From Orthonyx spaldingii (Eukaryota > Chordata > Aves > Passeriformes > Orthonychidae): a stretch of 64,000 nt of DNA. The notes under the pieces are model-generated. The model was not told the origin of the DNA. It did no database searches and worked only from the letters and a program-made list of their open reading frames with translations. Location of the stretch: assembly GCA_013397795.1 (NCBI GenBank), contig VZTJ01004500.1, positions 59,765 through 123,764 on the forward strand. The letters run 5' to 3'. The position numbers were made by a program, and so were the translations under genes. This document shows positions 24,691 to 35,785 of this stretch, one piece after another. Position 1 is the first letter of the stretch. Each line of letters begins with the position of its first letter.

Positions 24691-25320
24691 CCTAGCCTGA
24701 CTTCTGGCACGTGGAAGGTGGCTCCTTCTCCATTCGCAGGACAGTTGCAGAACAGGTTTGGTGACCTGGTAGCAGGAGAGAAGCAGAATGTTGCACCTGT
24801 GGAAGCATCTGAGCTGTCCATGCATAAACCACATACTATTGACAGGAGGCAATGGCAGGGGACAGTAGTGGTAGGTTTCCATTTGTGGTGGACAGAAGTC
24901 CCCATCTGCCTCCTTGGCTTGCTATCTAGATCGATTCATGGCTTGCCAGGGGCTCAGATCCAAGATGTAGCAGAGGAACTACCAAGGATCTCGGTCTATC
25001 ACTCCCTGCTGCTTACCCACATGGGCAGCAATGACACTGCCAGAGGAGATCAGTGGGGTCAAGAGTACCTACAAGGATCCGAGAGCAAGGATCAGGAATT
25101 TTGCCAGCCTGCAAAAATTCTGGACTAAGGCCCCTTGAAGAACATTTCTGGGCCCATGCAGAAGAAAGTGATTGGGACGAATCAACATGGATTTACCAAG
25201 GGTCAGTCACACCTGAACAATCTGACTGCTGTTTATGATAAAATGACTGGACCTGTGGACAAAGGGAGAACAGTGGATGACTTTGACCTTGCCTTTAACA
25301 CTTGTAAGCCCTTTTTAAAA
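24691..25320 (+). pseudogene. Degenerate CR1-type LINE: ORF1 esterase-like domain joined to RT fragment
   Basis: The first half (frame 24688-25128) reads LQNRFGDLVAGEK, TEVPICLLGLLSRS, then LPGAQIQDVAEELPR and HMGSNDTARGDQ. That is the SGNH/GDSL-esterase-like domain found in ORF1 of CR1-like LINEs, with the GSND block kept. About 100 bp later another frame (25135-25338) reads GFTKGQSHLNNLTAVYDKMT and VDKGRTVDDFDLAFNT. This is the reverse transcriptase motif region HGFxKGKSCLTNLIAFYD...VDEGRAVDVVYLDFSKAFDT, in which the catalytic-region segment is damaged. The endonuclease domain and N-terminal RT are missing between the halves. Frame changes and truncation make it a dead copy. Confidence 0.8.
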
Positions 25321-28300
25321 CACTCTTCCTTCTCTTGACTTAAAAAATACAAATTACAACTGATAAAGTTCTGTAGTAGCTCTACCAGTTAACACATGAG
25401 TTCTTAGAAGTTTCTGACCACAGTGACTTGAAGTGGAAAAAGAACTCACACAAATAGTTATGTGAATCAACTTATGGCTTTGCCATTCCACAGATATAGG
25501 GAAGATTTTCTCATATTTATTTCCAGGAAAAAACAATATAGATTTCCAATGTATTGACAGATTTTTCTCCCACAGAGAAGCAATGGTGCACATTTGGATC
25601 TCTTGGTGGAGGTCTGCAGTCCAGCTGAGTGGATATGGGCTGGCACAGTACCTGGGTAACACCACAAATGAGGAGAGGAAAAACAACTAAAGTGTCAACA
25701 ACAGGACATGAAACTGAAGGCATCAAAGCATTAGTTGTAGAAGGAATTTTCTGAGCCTGTGTTCACTCTGACAATAACTGGTCACATCTCTGGAATTACC
25801 AATAACTTTGCACCTGCAGGTTTAAAGCATTTATCTGGAAACTGCAGACTGTCCTTGCTCTTCAGCCGAGAGCAGGTTCCCCTTCCCTTTGTCTTTCCTG
25901 TACTTTTCCCATCTGGATAACTAAAGGCATTGCATGGAGATGTGCTGACGTCTTGAGAACCTGCTCTGTCACACACCATCAACACTTATCCTTCTTCTTG
26001 ACCTTCACCACTGCTTTTAAGGTCTTTCCTTTCTAGACAAACTCATCTGAAGCCTTCTGCTGCAGGTCTCTATAGGTGATGCAACATGCTCATGTCCCTG
26101 AAGGTCACCAAAGCCACTCCACCCTGCCACACGCATCCTCAGATGGGTCTGAAAAGATCATTCCTGTTTCTGTGAAGTAGTTTTTTTCCAGAAACAGCTC
26201 CAAACTTCAGGGTCCTTTTTGACAGCAGTGAGATGCTGGATGTGGGAATAGGGCACAGGTATTTGCTTTGTGTGTGGCAAGACTTGTGCTCTCATCTGCA
26301 TATGGAAAATATTCCCTCATCTGGGGCAAAAACTCCCCAGCTGTCAAGTTCCTGAAGGCAACAGCAAGAAACACAACCACAGAACAGCCCTCTCTCTATG
26401 TTGGCAGCCCATCCACACCTTTGCCTTTTAACTCTACCACCTCTGCATGCTGATGTTGATCTATTTATCTACCAGCTTTTTGCCATGATATTCTCCATCA
26501 CTACCTCCACCCATTTTTGAAGAAGAGCTTATCATGTCACTTTTCTGCCTTTAGAAACACCCTCCACAAACCCAAGAAAATGGATAAATTCTTCTCAGAA
26601 TCTAAGCACACCAGACAGTCATTTCCCAAAAAGAGGAGTGTCAAACCAGGATCAAGACTAGCTTCAAAGGGGTAGAAGCGAAACCCCTGAGAAGGAGATG
26701 TCACTGGTAAGAAGGAAAACTACCACCAAAGCAAGCACAGAACAAAGGTGGCCCTTGGAGAGTAGAAAAGCTACTATTGATCCTCAACTTTTGACTTCTT
26801 AATTTGGAGAGTCATAGCTAGATCCAAACTTGTCAGCTTTCCCAGGTGCTTTCCCACCCCTAGTTTCACTACTCAGCATTTACAAGACAATTTGCACTTA
26901 ACAGGCCTCTGATTGACCTGTGGTGTAGGTGTATCTGCCTCTAGTCTCTGGTCTCTGGACTTATTTCCTGGCTGAATCTTAGACCCGTGTTGTAAGTAGT
27001 TTGGCTCCAGTTCTGCCTCTGTCCATCTTTCGTGTGAGCCTCATCTCCTGCTGCCCTGGCTCAGCTTCCTTGGTGCACCCTGGACCTGATTTGTCATCTC
27101 ACTTTTCCTGGGAATGCCAACTGAACCTGTTACCAGCATCCTACCTGCTGGGCCTGGGTGCTGCAAACCTGTTCTGATCAAAGAAGGCACTGTTCCTGCC
27201 TGTGATGGTGTCATCCTCAGCTCCTGAGTCATCTCTTGTGGAAAAGCGTTGTTCTTGTTGCTCCCTCACACTTCTTGCCCCGTGTGGCACAAGGCCATCC
27301 TCTTGCCAGAGGCATGAAGCTTCATTACTGTGATAGGAGTTCAGGTAGTGCCTTTGTGTTGCTTTTGCCTCATTACTTTTTCCCTTGGGCACCATGCCAA
27401 TGTACCTGTAGCCCTGTAATGTGATATTGTCACTGCTAGTAACATGCCATAAGCCTGGTATTGAGTCTGCAGGGGCTCTGGACTGAGGTTTGTCTACTTG
27501 TGACCTGCCCGCAGCTTTATTTGATGTGGTTTGGATGTGGCAGCAATTTTTTTAACTGACGTATCTATACGTTTGGTTTACCTTTGTGTGATAGAAGCAT
27601 TGTTTTCTATAGGTGACAGTAACAAGCAGTTGTTAGTTGTTCCAGGTAGATCGAGAATTTTACAACCGTAATAAATTGCTATAAAGAAATACAGGTCTGC
27701 AATGACAACCACAAGATGTGGCAGACAGGATTACAGCTACAGAATGAGAAGGGATAGGGCACAGGGTTGGCACTGGAGACTCCATACTATAAAATGATCA
27801 ATCATGATCAATTAATCTGCAGACCTGGAGCTGGACAAGACTGCAGTTAGGGCCAGGAAGAAGAGCAAAGACATAGTATATAACATACATAAATCTAAAT
27901 GTAATATAAATGATGCTATGTAACCTGGAGCTGCAGACCAAGGCTGAAAGAGGAAGGTGTGCAGCCATGTTAGCCAACATACAATTTGTGTGTACACAGT
28001 ATTATGTATATCATACTGTCAAAATGAACATCATATTTCTCCTGGTAAATGATTCTATATGTTGTCCACTTGCTGTAATATTCCCTCCCCTACTGACACC
28101 AGCATGAAACTGCTGACCTTGGACACAGAAGAGCAATGGAAGGGTGAGGATAACACTTGGAAAATGGCAGAAACTAGAAGGTGTGTGCATTACAATTACA
28201 GTAGTGTTACTGCTATTACTATGGCTTTTTATCTGTACGTAACTATTCCACCTGCATTATTTCCTTTTTTTTTTTTCTGTAGTAATTAGATCTAGACCAA

Positions 28301-31300
28301 TAATGATTCCCGAATTAGACTTCAGATTTTACCTTTGCTAACAATAACTTCTTGGCCTTTATACACAAGGTGTGCTTCCTCTTTGCACATAGACCTGAAT
28401 GCAACATCACATTAGTGGATTTGAGTCTGTCTGTATTGACAGCCTCCACTGACAACTTTTGATCCAGGATCTCTACGCTGTTTCCAGCAGAATCATTGAT
28501 ATTTGTCCATGTGTTGCTTGTTACACGTTTACTTTTTTGCTTGTGTATTTGCTTGTTCGTACATAATATTCCTTGCTTGGATTGTTTTACTGTTTTTATA
28601 CACATTTAATTAAAATGTTTATGATTATAATCCACACTTGGCTTCTATCACAAAGCAGACACATGCTCCCAGCAAATTATTATTTGCAACAACACTGGTG
28701 AGTGTCACAATGGTGAGCTAGGGATTCATAAAGTTATAAATATTTAGTAGTAGAATAAGTTACTGTGTTCCATTCAGTGATATCTACAGCTACAGCCCCT
28801 GGTGTTCCTTTTGCATGCTTACATAGTGAAAGTGTAATGAAACAGGTGACCATTGGAGCTAGAGCTGCTGTTTAAGCCTATTTGTGTTTAAGTAAAAATG
28901 AGTTATTTCATTGGAAGGGGGAAATCAAATGTTTTCCACCTGTATTCTGATTTACAGGGTTAGTAGCACTGCATTCATGTTAAGCATGAACATATATATC
29001 ACCTTGGCTTCTCTTTGTTTCAAAAACAGAACTGGTTTGGGAATAACCAGATGACCTTCTGAGAAGGTCAAAGTGCAGGAAGGAAGAAGTGGTATTAATA
29101 ATTCTAGCCAGGCAAGATTTACAGGAGTTATGCACTCAAGTGTTGTCCAATTATCCCTCTTAGTGCCTAGATTTAAATTTTAGATTCTCAAAAGTCTCAT
29201 TTGCTTGATGCCTAAGCCCTAAAAAATTTGGCTAGAAGTGTCAATATTTGTGCTAACAATTCCCATTCTGTAAAGTCCTGCAAAGGATGGTCTCACCTAG
29301 TACACAGACAGGAGCTAAGGAGGAAGGAGAACACGGTGAGTAGAGAAAGCAGTGCTGTCATCTCTTTTATAAAAGAACCCTGAGGTTCACATCAGAGACA
29401 ATGCTGCAGACATGGTGTTTCTCTGCCTGTGGAAATCCGGATCTAAAGCTCTTTTTGAACACTCTCACCATGAAACTATATTGCAGTTTCTCATGTGGCA
29501 ACTCACAGGCTCACTTGAACTGCAAGCAACCAACAAGTATCCTGCTGATAGCAGGAGCCTTTCTCTGCACCAGACTTCACAGGATGTGATAAATGTGTCT
29601 GAATGAGGGAAGGGCCAGAGATCACTTTTAGGCTTTTGCAATAAGAGTAAAGTAGAACTGGAGTTCTGCTCAATCCTTGCTCCCTCAAACCAACCCTTTG
29701 CATGTACATATTCACCTTCCTGTAGTTTGCCAGATCATAGCCCTGCAAATAAAAGGGTGGAACATTCTTCATATGAGGAAGTCTGAGATGAAAAGCCCTC
29801 AGCCTCTCAACCCATCCAACTTTGTATGGAATAATTATTGATTATTGAGTCAGAGATTTATGGCAAGTATAACTTAAATTTTAGAACACTTGCCTAGAAC
29901 AAGTCACTTTAGAACACTTGCCTTGCCTGTCACTATATGACAGTGATATACTCAAAACCAAGGACTGGAACCCTTTCAAATTAAAGTAATGAAAACCCAT
30001 ACAAGACCCTATGAGAAGGGAAGGTGATATTAATTTTAAACAAAACCTATTCTCCTCCCATCCTATCATTCTTTCCTCAGTTTTACTCATATAAACATGT
30101 ACACTGGTGGTATGGGATGGATCACTTCTGTATAACATGAAGAATGAGAGGTGCCAGCTGCTGAATCCTTTCTACATATTCTGAAATCTCTTTGCTGGCA
30201 GCTGCTTTGGGGCAATATTTTATACCCCTCAGGAGTCCCCAGTTATTGAAGCATAATCTTTTGCCTCAGGAGTTCATTTACAACAGCCTCCAAAAATGTT
30301 AGGTAAGGTGGCTACTCATTTTCTGTTATTTCCTCATTTTGGGTATCTTGTGGCTGCAGTCTGTATTCCTATTGAAATATCAAGATGAGAGGGACACAAC
30401 CTACATGATACAGCTGTGCAGCCACTCTCTTGCTGTCAGAATGCCAATCTTCTACTGTTGAGGCAGTTGTCCTGCTGCCTTGGAGCAAGCAGCACCTTCC
30501 TTAGTTGCTACTGACTTTATTTCTGTCACATACTTCATTGGCCATTGATGCTGGTCATTCTTCCAACCTGTGTTCTAGTGCTTCTTGGAGTGCTTTCACA
30601 TAGATCTGTTTCTGTTCGTGCCATCATCTCAGTCCGTGTATTTCTGTTCTTTACCTGTGGGTTAGATGTTTTCCTCCAGCCTGGCTGAAGTCATGATAGA
30701 CTTTGAGAGTGGGGCTTAAAGCACATGCCTTGCTTCAACATTTTTTATAAGCTGAAGAGGCTCTCAAGGTGCTGGGCTTTCTTCTGTCTCATCTGCAGGC
30801 ATCAGAATGCACAGAAGGAACGGGTGTATTCCTATTAAGTCTTCCAGAGGCACTAACTTAAACAAGAACAGCGGTCTATACATGCAGATATACTCCTCCC
30901 AGCTATGGAGCTAGACCAGAGATGTTAAGAAATCCTCCTGCTGGAAGAGTTCCCTATGGAAAGAGGAATCAAATATCAAATAGGATGTCATTAATTTGCC
31001 ACCACCTCCCCCTTTTTGCTCAGCTGTCTAAGCCTTACTGAAATAGAAGGAAAAAAAAACACAGAACAAAGCTCATAGAGTTAAATAAATTATTTTAACA
31101 ACTCACAGATGAAATTCCTATTCTCCAAAACTCATTTCAAAACCTCAGATATGGAGAGACAGTTCTTAATCTCAAGTCTTTGAGAGACTATTGAAAGACA
31201 GTACAGTTTGTAGATGTGAGGTTCAGAATTCCTAAATTCAATCTCTCCTGAAATACTTTATTTTTAAGGCTTGATAGATGTACACAGAGCTGTAGAATTG

Positions 31301-32170
31301 CATGTGCAGGAATAACAGTAGTTCCTTCTGGAACTATGCACTATGCTTATCTCCATGGCAGCCAAGCAATTAAGAAAAAAATAAGCAAACATCTACTGCT
31401 GCATACTTCTTTCCCTCAGCCCTCTTCCTGATTTTCTGTTGTTTGCCAGCAATCTGTACTCTGATGTTTGGATCAGAAATATCAAGGTTAAAAGACTCAG
31501 GTTACTGAACAGGGCAAAACATTTTATATCCAGCCCTTCAAAGTTCTGTTCCTGCTGAAGCTTTTCAGCCTGATCCTGTCCCACCTGGAACAAGGAGGGA
31601 CTAAGAAGTGAGTGCTGTAATTACTGAGTATCAGCTATCAGCTCTTCCCAGAAGTAGCTCTGCCTAGTCTTCCATTTCACATCGGCAATGAGTAGACCCC
31701 AGCCCTAATCTCCTTTGCCTCATCAGAGAGGGATGTCTACATCCTGTGCTGTCCTGTTGTTGGCTCTAGGAATGCTTGTGACCCATGACCCCTTCCCTCA
31801 TTGCTGACACTTAGACTTCTCCACACAAGCACAGGCTAGAGAGTGAAACTGCACAGGAAAAAATAGCAAAGAATAGGATATAGGAAGAAGGAAAGAGAGA
31901 CTGCAGTTGATGCAGGACTTGATCAGACAGCTGTATCAACCAGCAGCTTGCTTATACATGGCTGTACTCATCTATCCACACTTTTCTCCATTTTCCCATG
32001 CTTATAATTCCCACCACCTACCTTGATCCATCTCTTTTCCCACCCTTGTCTCCTCCCAAATAAACAACTTACTTTAGTTACTCTTTCCCCATTGGTTCCA
32101 TTTTTGCTACATCCAGAACCACATTTGGCATTTCTGATACCTTTAGCTGTCACATCTCAACCTTACACAG
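25321..32170. other. Long intergenic stretch, nothing firmly recognised
   Basis: About 6.8 kb without an identifiable gene. The part from about 26940 to 27480 is pyrimidine-rich and less AT-rich than its surroundings and could be an unrecognised old repeat. A short direct repeat, ATGATCAAT twice, lies near 27796-27814. All frames are below 115 codons and resemble nothing known. Confidence 0.45.
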
Positions 32171-32171
32171 T

Positions 32172-32395
32172 AGGGAATCATTAAGGTTGGACAAGACCTC
32201 TAAGATCATCCAGTCCAACTGTTAATGCAGCACTGCCAAGTTCACCATTAAACCATGTCCCCAAGTGCCACATTTACACATTTTTTAAATATCTTCATGA
32301 GTAGTGACTCTACCACTTCCCTGGGCAGCCTGTTCCAATGCTTGACAACCCTTTCTGTGAAGAAGTTTTTCCGAACCTCTACAAGGTTTATTGAT
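32172..32395 (-). mobile_element. CR1 LINE 3' end
   Basis: The plus strand carries TTAAGGTTGGACAAGACCTC, ATCATCCAGTCCAACTGTTA, CACTGCCAAGTTCACCATTA and CCATGTCCCCAAGTGCCAC, then CCTGTTCCAATGCTTGACAA. This is the reverse complement of a common bird CR1 subfamily. On the minus strand NFFTERVVKHWNRLPREVVE is the ORF2 C-terminal signature. Confidence 0.93.
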
Positions 32396-32754
32396 ATGGT
32401 AACCTGGACACTGTGGGTTTTTTCCTGAGATTGCACTCCCCAAAAAGACTCATATTGCCCTCCAGTTCTCTTAGTTACCTGGGAAACTTGTTCTTCTCTC
32501 ACACAGGTCCCCATAACCAGCTGTGAAATCCAGCCATTTCTCATGGTGTTACACTGTAATGTTTGCCAGCTGCTCACTCTGCTGTTTGTTATGTTTGGCA
32601 GTTTCTTTTGTTATGTTCCCTGTTTTCTCATGATCTGTTCCATTATCTAAGCCTCACCAGGGGGCCTAGTTATCTTCCTAATGTATTTCAGTGGGGAATG
32701 TAATCCATAATGTGTCCCGGTGCAGAAATCACAGAAAAATACAAATAACTTGTC
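32396..32754. other. Intergenic, nothing recognised
   Basis: A short spacer between two minus-strand CR1 copies. It may include diverged 5' sequence of the left element, but I cannot trace it. Confidence 0.4.
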
Positions 32755-32990
32755 CCCTAGATGGAATCACAGAAAACATGATTGGAAAGGATTTCTGGAA
32801 GTCATCCAGGTGAGTCTTGAGAATTGCCAAGGGAGGAAATTCACTACCTCTTTGGTCAACTTGTTTCAGTGCTTAACTACTCTCACCATGGAAGAATTCC
32901 TTCCTTATATGTCACTGGCATTTCTCTTGCTGTGCCTGATTGCTGGAAAATTTTCCTCTTGTCATGTCACTGATCCAAGTCTGGTGCAAA
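32755..32990 (-). mobile_element. CR1 LINE 3' fragment, old
   Basis: The plus strand shows AAAACATGATTGGAAAGGAT, TCTGGAAGTCATCCAGGTGA, CTTGTTTCAGTGCTTAACTA and GAAGAATTCCTTCCTTATAT. These are in the order of a reversed CR1 3' region but with many substitutions. Confidence 0.65.
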
Positions 32991-35660
32991 GTTCACTTTT
33001 ACAGCATGAAAGGGAAGTTTGCTTCTGTACCCTATGAAGAGCACTTTTCCATTTATCTCAGTCACATCAGCAATGTGTGTGATTCAGGACAAAGAACAGG
33101 TTAAAAAAAATCAATTAAAATTAACCAAATTACTTAATGAAAACAAAAGCCAGCTGCCTTTCCTCATAAATGGTTCAAAGGCCATAGAGATGTATCAAAT
33201 ACATCACAGCTCTCAATTCTGTGGAATTACTTCCCCTAAATCAAGGCTACCTCTTGTGTAGAGAGAAAAGGAAGGGGGAGAGCCTTGGGTTTAGAACAGA
33301 AGAGGAAAGGAAGCTATTCCAAAGCTTTAAATGAAAGGAAAGATACTGTCAGAAATTCAGAAAAGGAACTCAATACCTGGCTAAGGATGTTAGCATTGTC
33401 TGAGTTGCTAAGCAACTACATAAGTTATTAATTTCAATGTTAAGTAAATTCTGTTATTGCAAAAATGAATTACAGTCTACTTTGTATTACTTAGAAGAAA
33501 CCCAAATGTACTTTGTAGTGATAGAGTACTTCTCAATCTTTCACTTTACAGCAGCCTGCCACTAACATATACATATAACATTCATACACTGATTAAAAAA
33601 TATAAAATCTTTAATCCAAATCTGGATACCAAAATAGAAGTAGCCTTCTTTCCTCAGTTTTTCCCCTTTGTTTTAATGTCACCAAACCTGAAGTTGATCT
33701 CTACCACTCAAGTCCTTCTATTTTTTTGTATCTGCATCTCTGTCAATTTATGACAGAAAGATATATTATAGTAATCAGTGTTCTGCTGAAGGTACAGCAT
33801 CTTTTTTGATGCTTATAAGATTTATGAGCTAAAATAAGCCCTGGTCAGCATAGATGTTAACTATCTCGAAAAATGCTGTTGAAATCATCCTAGAGTACTT
33901 TTTAACTTTTTTTAATCTTTTTTTTTTTTTTTTTAGTGACAAAATATACGGCAAAGCATACTCAGACATTTTAGTTGTTATACCATCTCAAGGTAAAGAA
34001 AAACATTCAGTGACATGAAAAAAGAGAAAGCCACACAGGATAAGATGGGAAATCATTTAAAAGAAGATCAACATCTTAATACATTTGGAGATGTAAGTAT
34101 TTATTTACAACCTTTTGTGATTTGTATCATGTAAGAAATTCATACCACATAGGAGTAATACACAGACCATTGCATAACTTCTCATCAGTTAGAACGATTC
34201 TGCTTTCGATTGTACCCAAATGATAATTGTCACCTAGTGAAAACTGGGGAGGTTTTACAGATCTCAACAGAACAATTTACACTGGTCAAGCACCTGATTC
34301 ATCCTTCTTCCTCCTCTCTTGGCACTTCCCTATTGCTGTTTGGGCAAGGCAGGTGATTTCATATTTGCAGTCTTTCTAGGAATTTGTTTATTTTTAAATA
34401 AGGAAAAATTTCTTCTGGGTGTTATTTGAGGGTGAAATATAGCCTCAGAACTTAATTCAGAAAGTAGCTCTTAAACACACAGTTGCATCATGAATATTTA
34501 TCTGGCTGCATGCAAAAGCTCTGAATATCTTGGCTCCGCTGTTCTCCTTCTGCACAAGATGCCCCCTTTGTTGGGAAAACGCTGCCATCGCAACCAAGGG
34601 CAGCAGAAGGCGAAGGGTCTGGCAAGCAGGGAGAAAAAGCAGGTTGGGTTTTCAGGCTAATTACAAGGTTTTGTGTTCTGGGTCACCTTGTAAATGAGAT
34701 ACGATGCTCAGAAAGCTGCAGCCAAAGCTGCTCGGCAGAAAGTGGAGCAAAGGCACAAAGGTTCTGCTGGTGCTTAGCCTTTCTTGAACACAACCTGCAA
34801 TTTTTCATGGTGAGCAATTACAATGGTTCTAGAAAATTGGTTCCTGGGGCATCTTGCTAAATAGACAAAAGTTGTTTTTATGAGTCAGGCTGTAGAACCA
34901 TTCACTCTGGGTCTGGTGAGTGATCTGTACCAATGCACTTCTCCCCTCACAATTCTTTTGACACACTTGCTAAAATGCATTAAAATTAATTTTAACACAG
35001 CCTGAACGAAACAGATTTGAGCAGATTTGCAAGCTAATGCTGCTTCAAAACATTTTGTCATATTGATCAGTTTAGCACTCCTTCAGTTTAAGGCTGGCAT
35101 GCTTTCTGATTATCTGTACTGCACATGTAAAATATTTCTAGTCTATCCGAGGAACAGATCTGAAGGCAGCTGGAGTCTGGTTCCTACATCTCCTCTGCCT
35201 GTGCTTGTGTTTATGTTTCTCATTCACCTTATAATTCTGCACCTTGAACCACACTTGCCACAGGAATATTGTGAAAATTAGTATTTGCACTGCTCTTTGG
35301 GGATGCGTCACCCTCACTCCTGTTATTTTCTGGATGACAGTTGGCTGGTAGTTTATTTACGCAGGAGGGTTCAGTTTTGAAAGGCTGCTTCACATAAATG
35401 AGCACCAACGATGTTTTTACTCTTAAAAAACCATGCAGGGTGTATATGTGTTAGACTCAGACCATACCAGGGCTGATTCCTAATATGGATCCTGATATGG
35501 ATGTTGTGGGGACATGACATTGCAGACAGGACTTAGGAGCATTTTGGGGCCTCTCAGGTCATTGCAGCCTAACACACCTGCACACTGCACCTCAGCTTTG
35601 CCTGTGCAGCTCTGCAAGGAGAGGACTTTACTGCTGAATATTTGCAGCCCTGAGGCTATT
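32991..35660. other. Intergenic; T-run and a unique block
   Basis: No gene is recognised. A 17-T homopolymer lies at 33918-33934. The block at about 34480-34930 has higher complexity than its flanks and no repeat match (see findings). Confidence 0.45.
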
Positions 35661-35664
35661 TAAA

Positions 35665-35785
35665 AGCTGTGTAGATGTGGCACTTAGGATATGGTTCAGT
35701 GCTGGACTTGGCAATGCTGGGTTAATGGTTGCACTCAATGGGCTTAAAGGTCTTTTCCAATCTAAACAATTCTACTATAGCATTT
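35665..35785 (+). mobile_element. CR1 LINE 3' end
   Basis: GTAGATGTGGCACTTAGGAT, ATGGTTCAGTGCTGGACTTG, GGCAATGCTGGGTTAATGGT and AAAGGTCTTTTCCAATCTAA follow each other as in the CR1 3' end, finishing AACAATTCTACTA. Short and 5' truncated. Confidence 0.93.
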
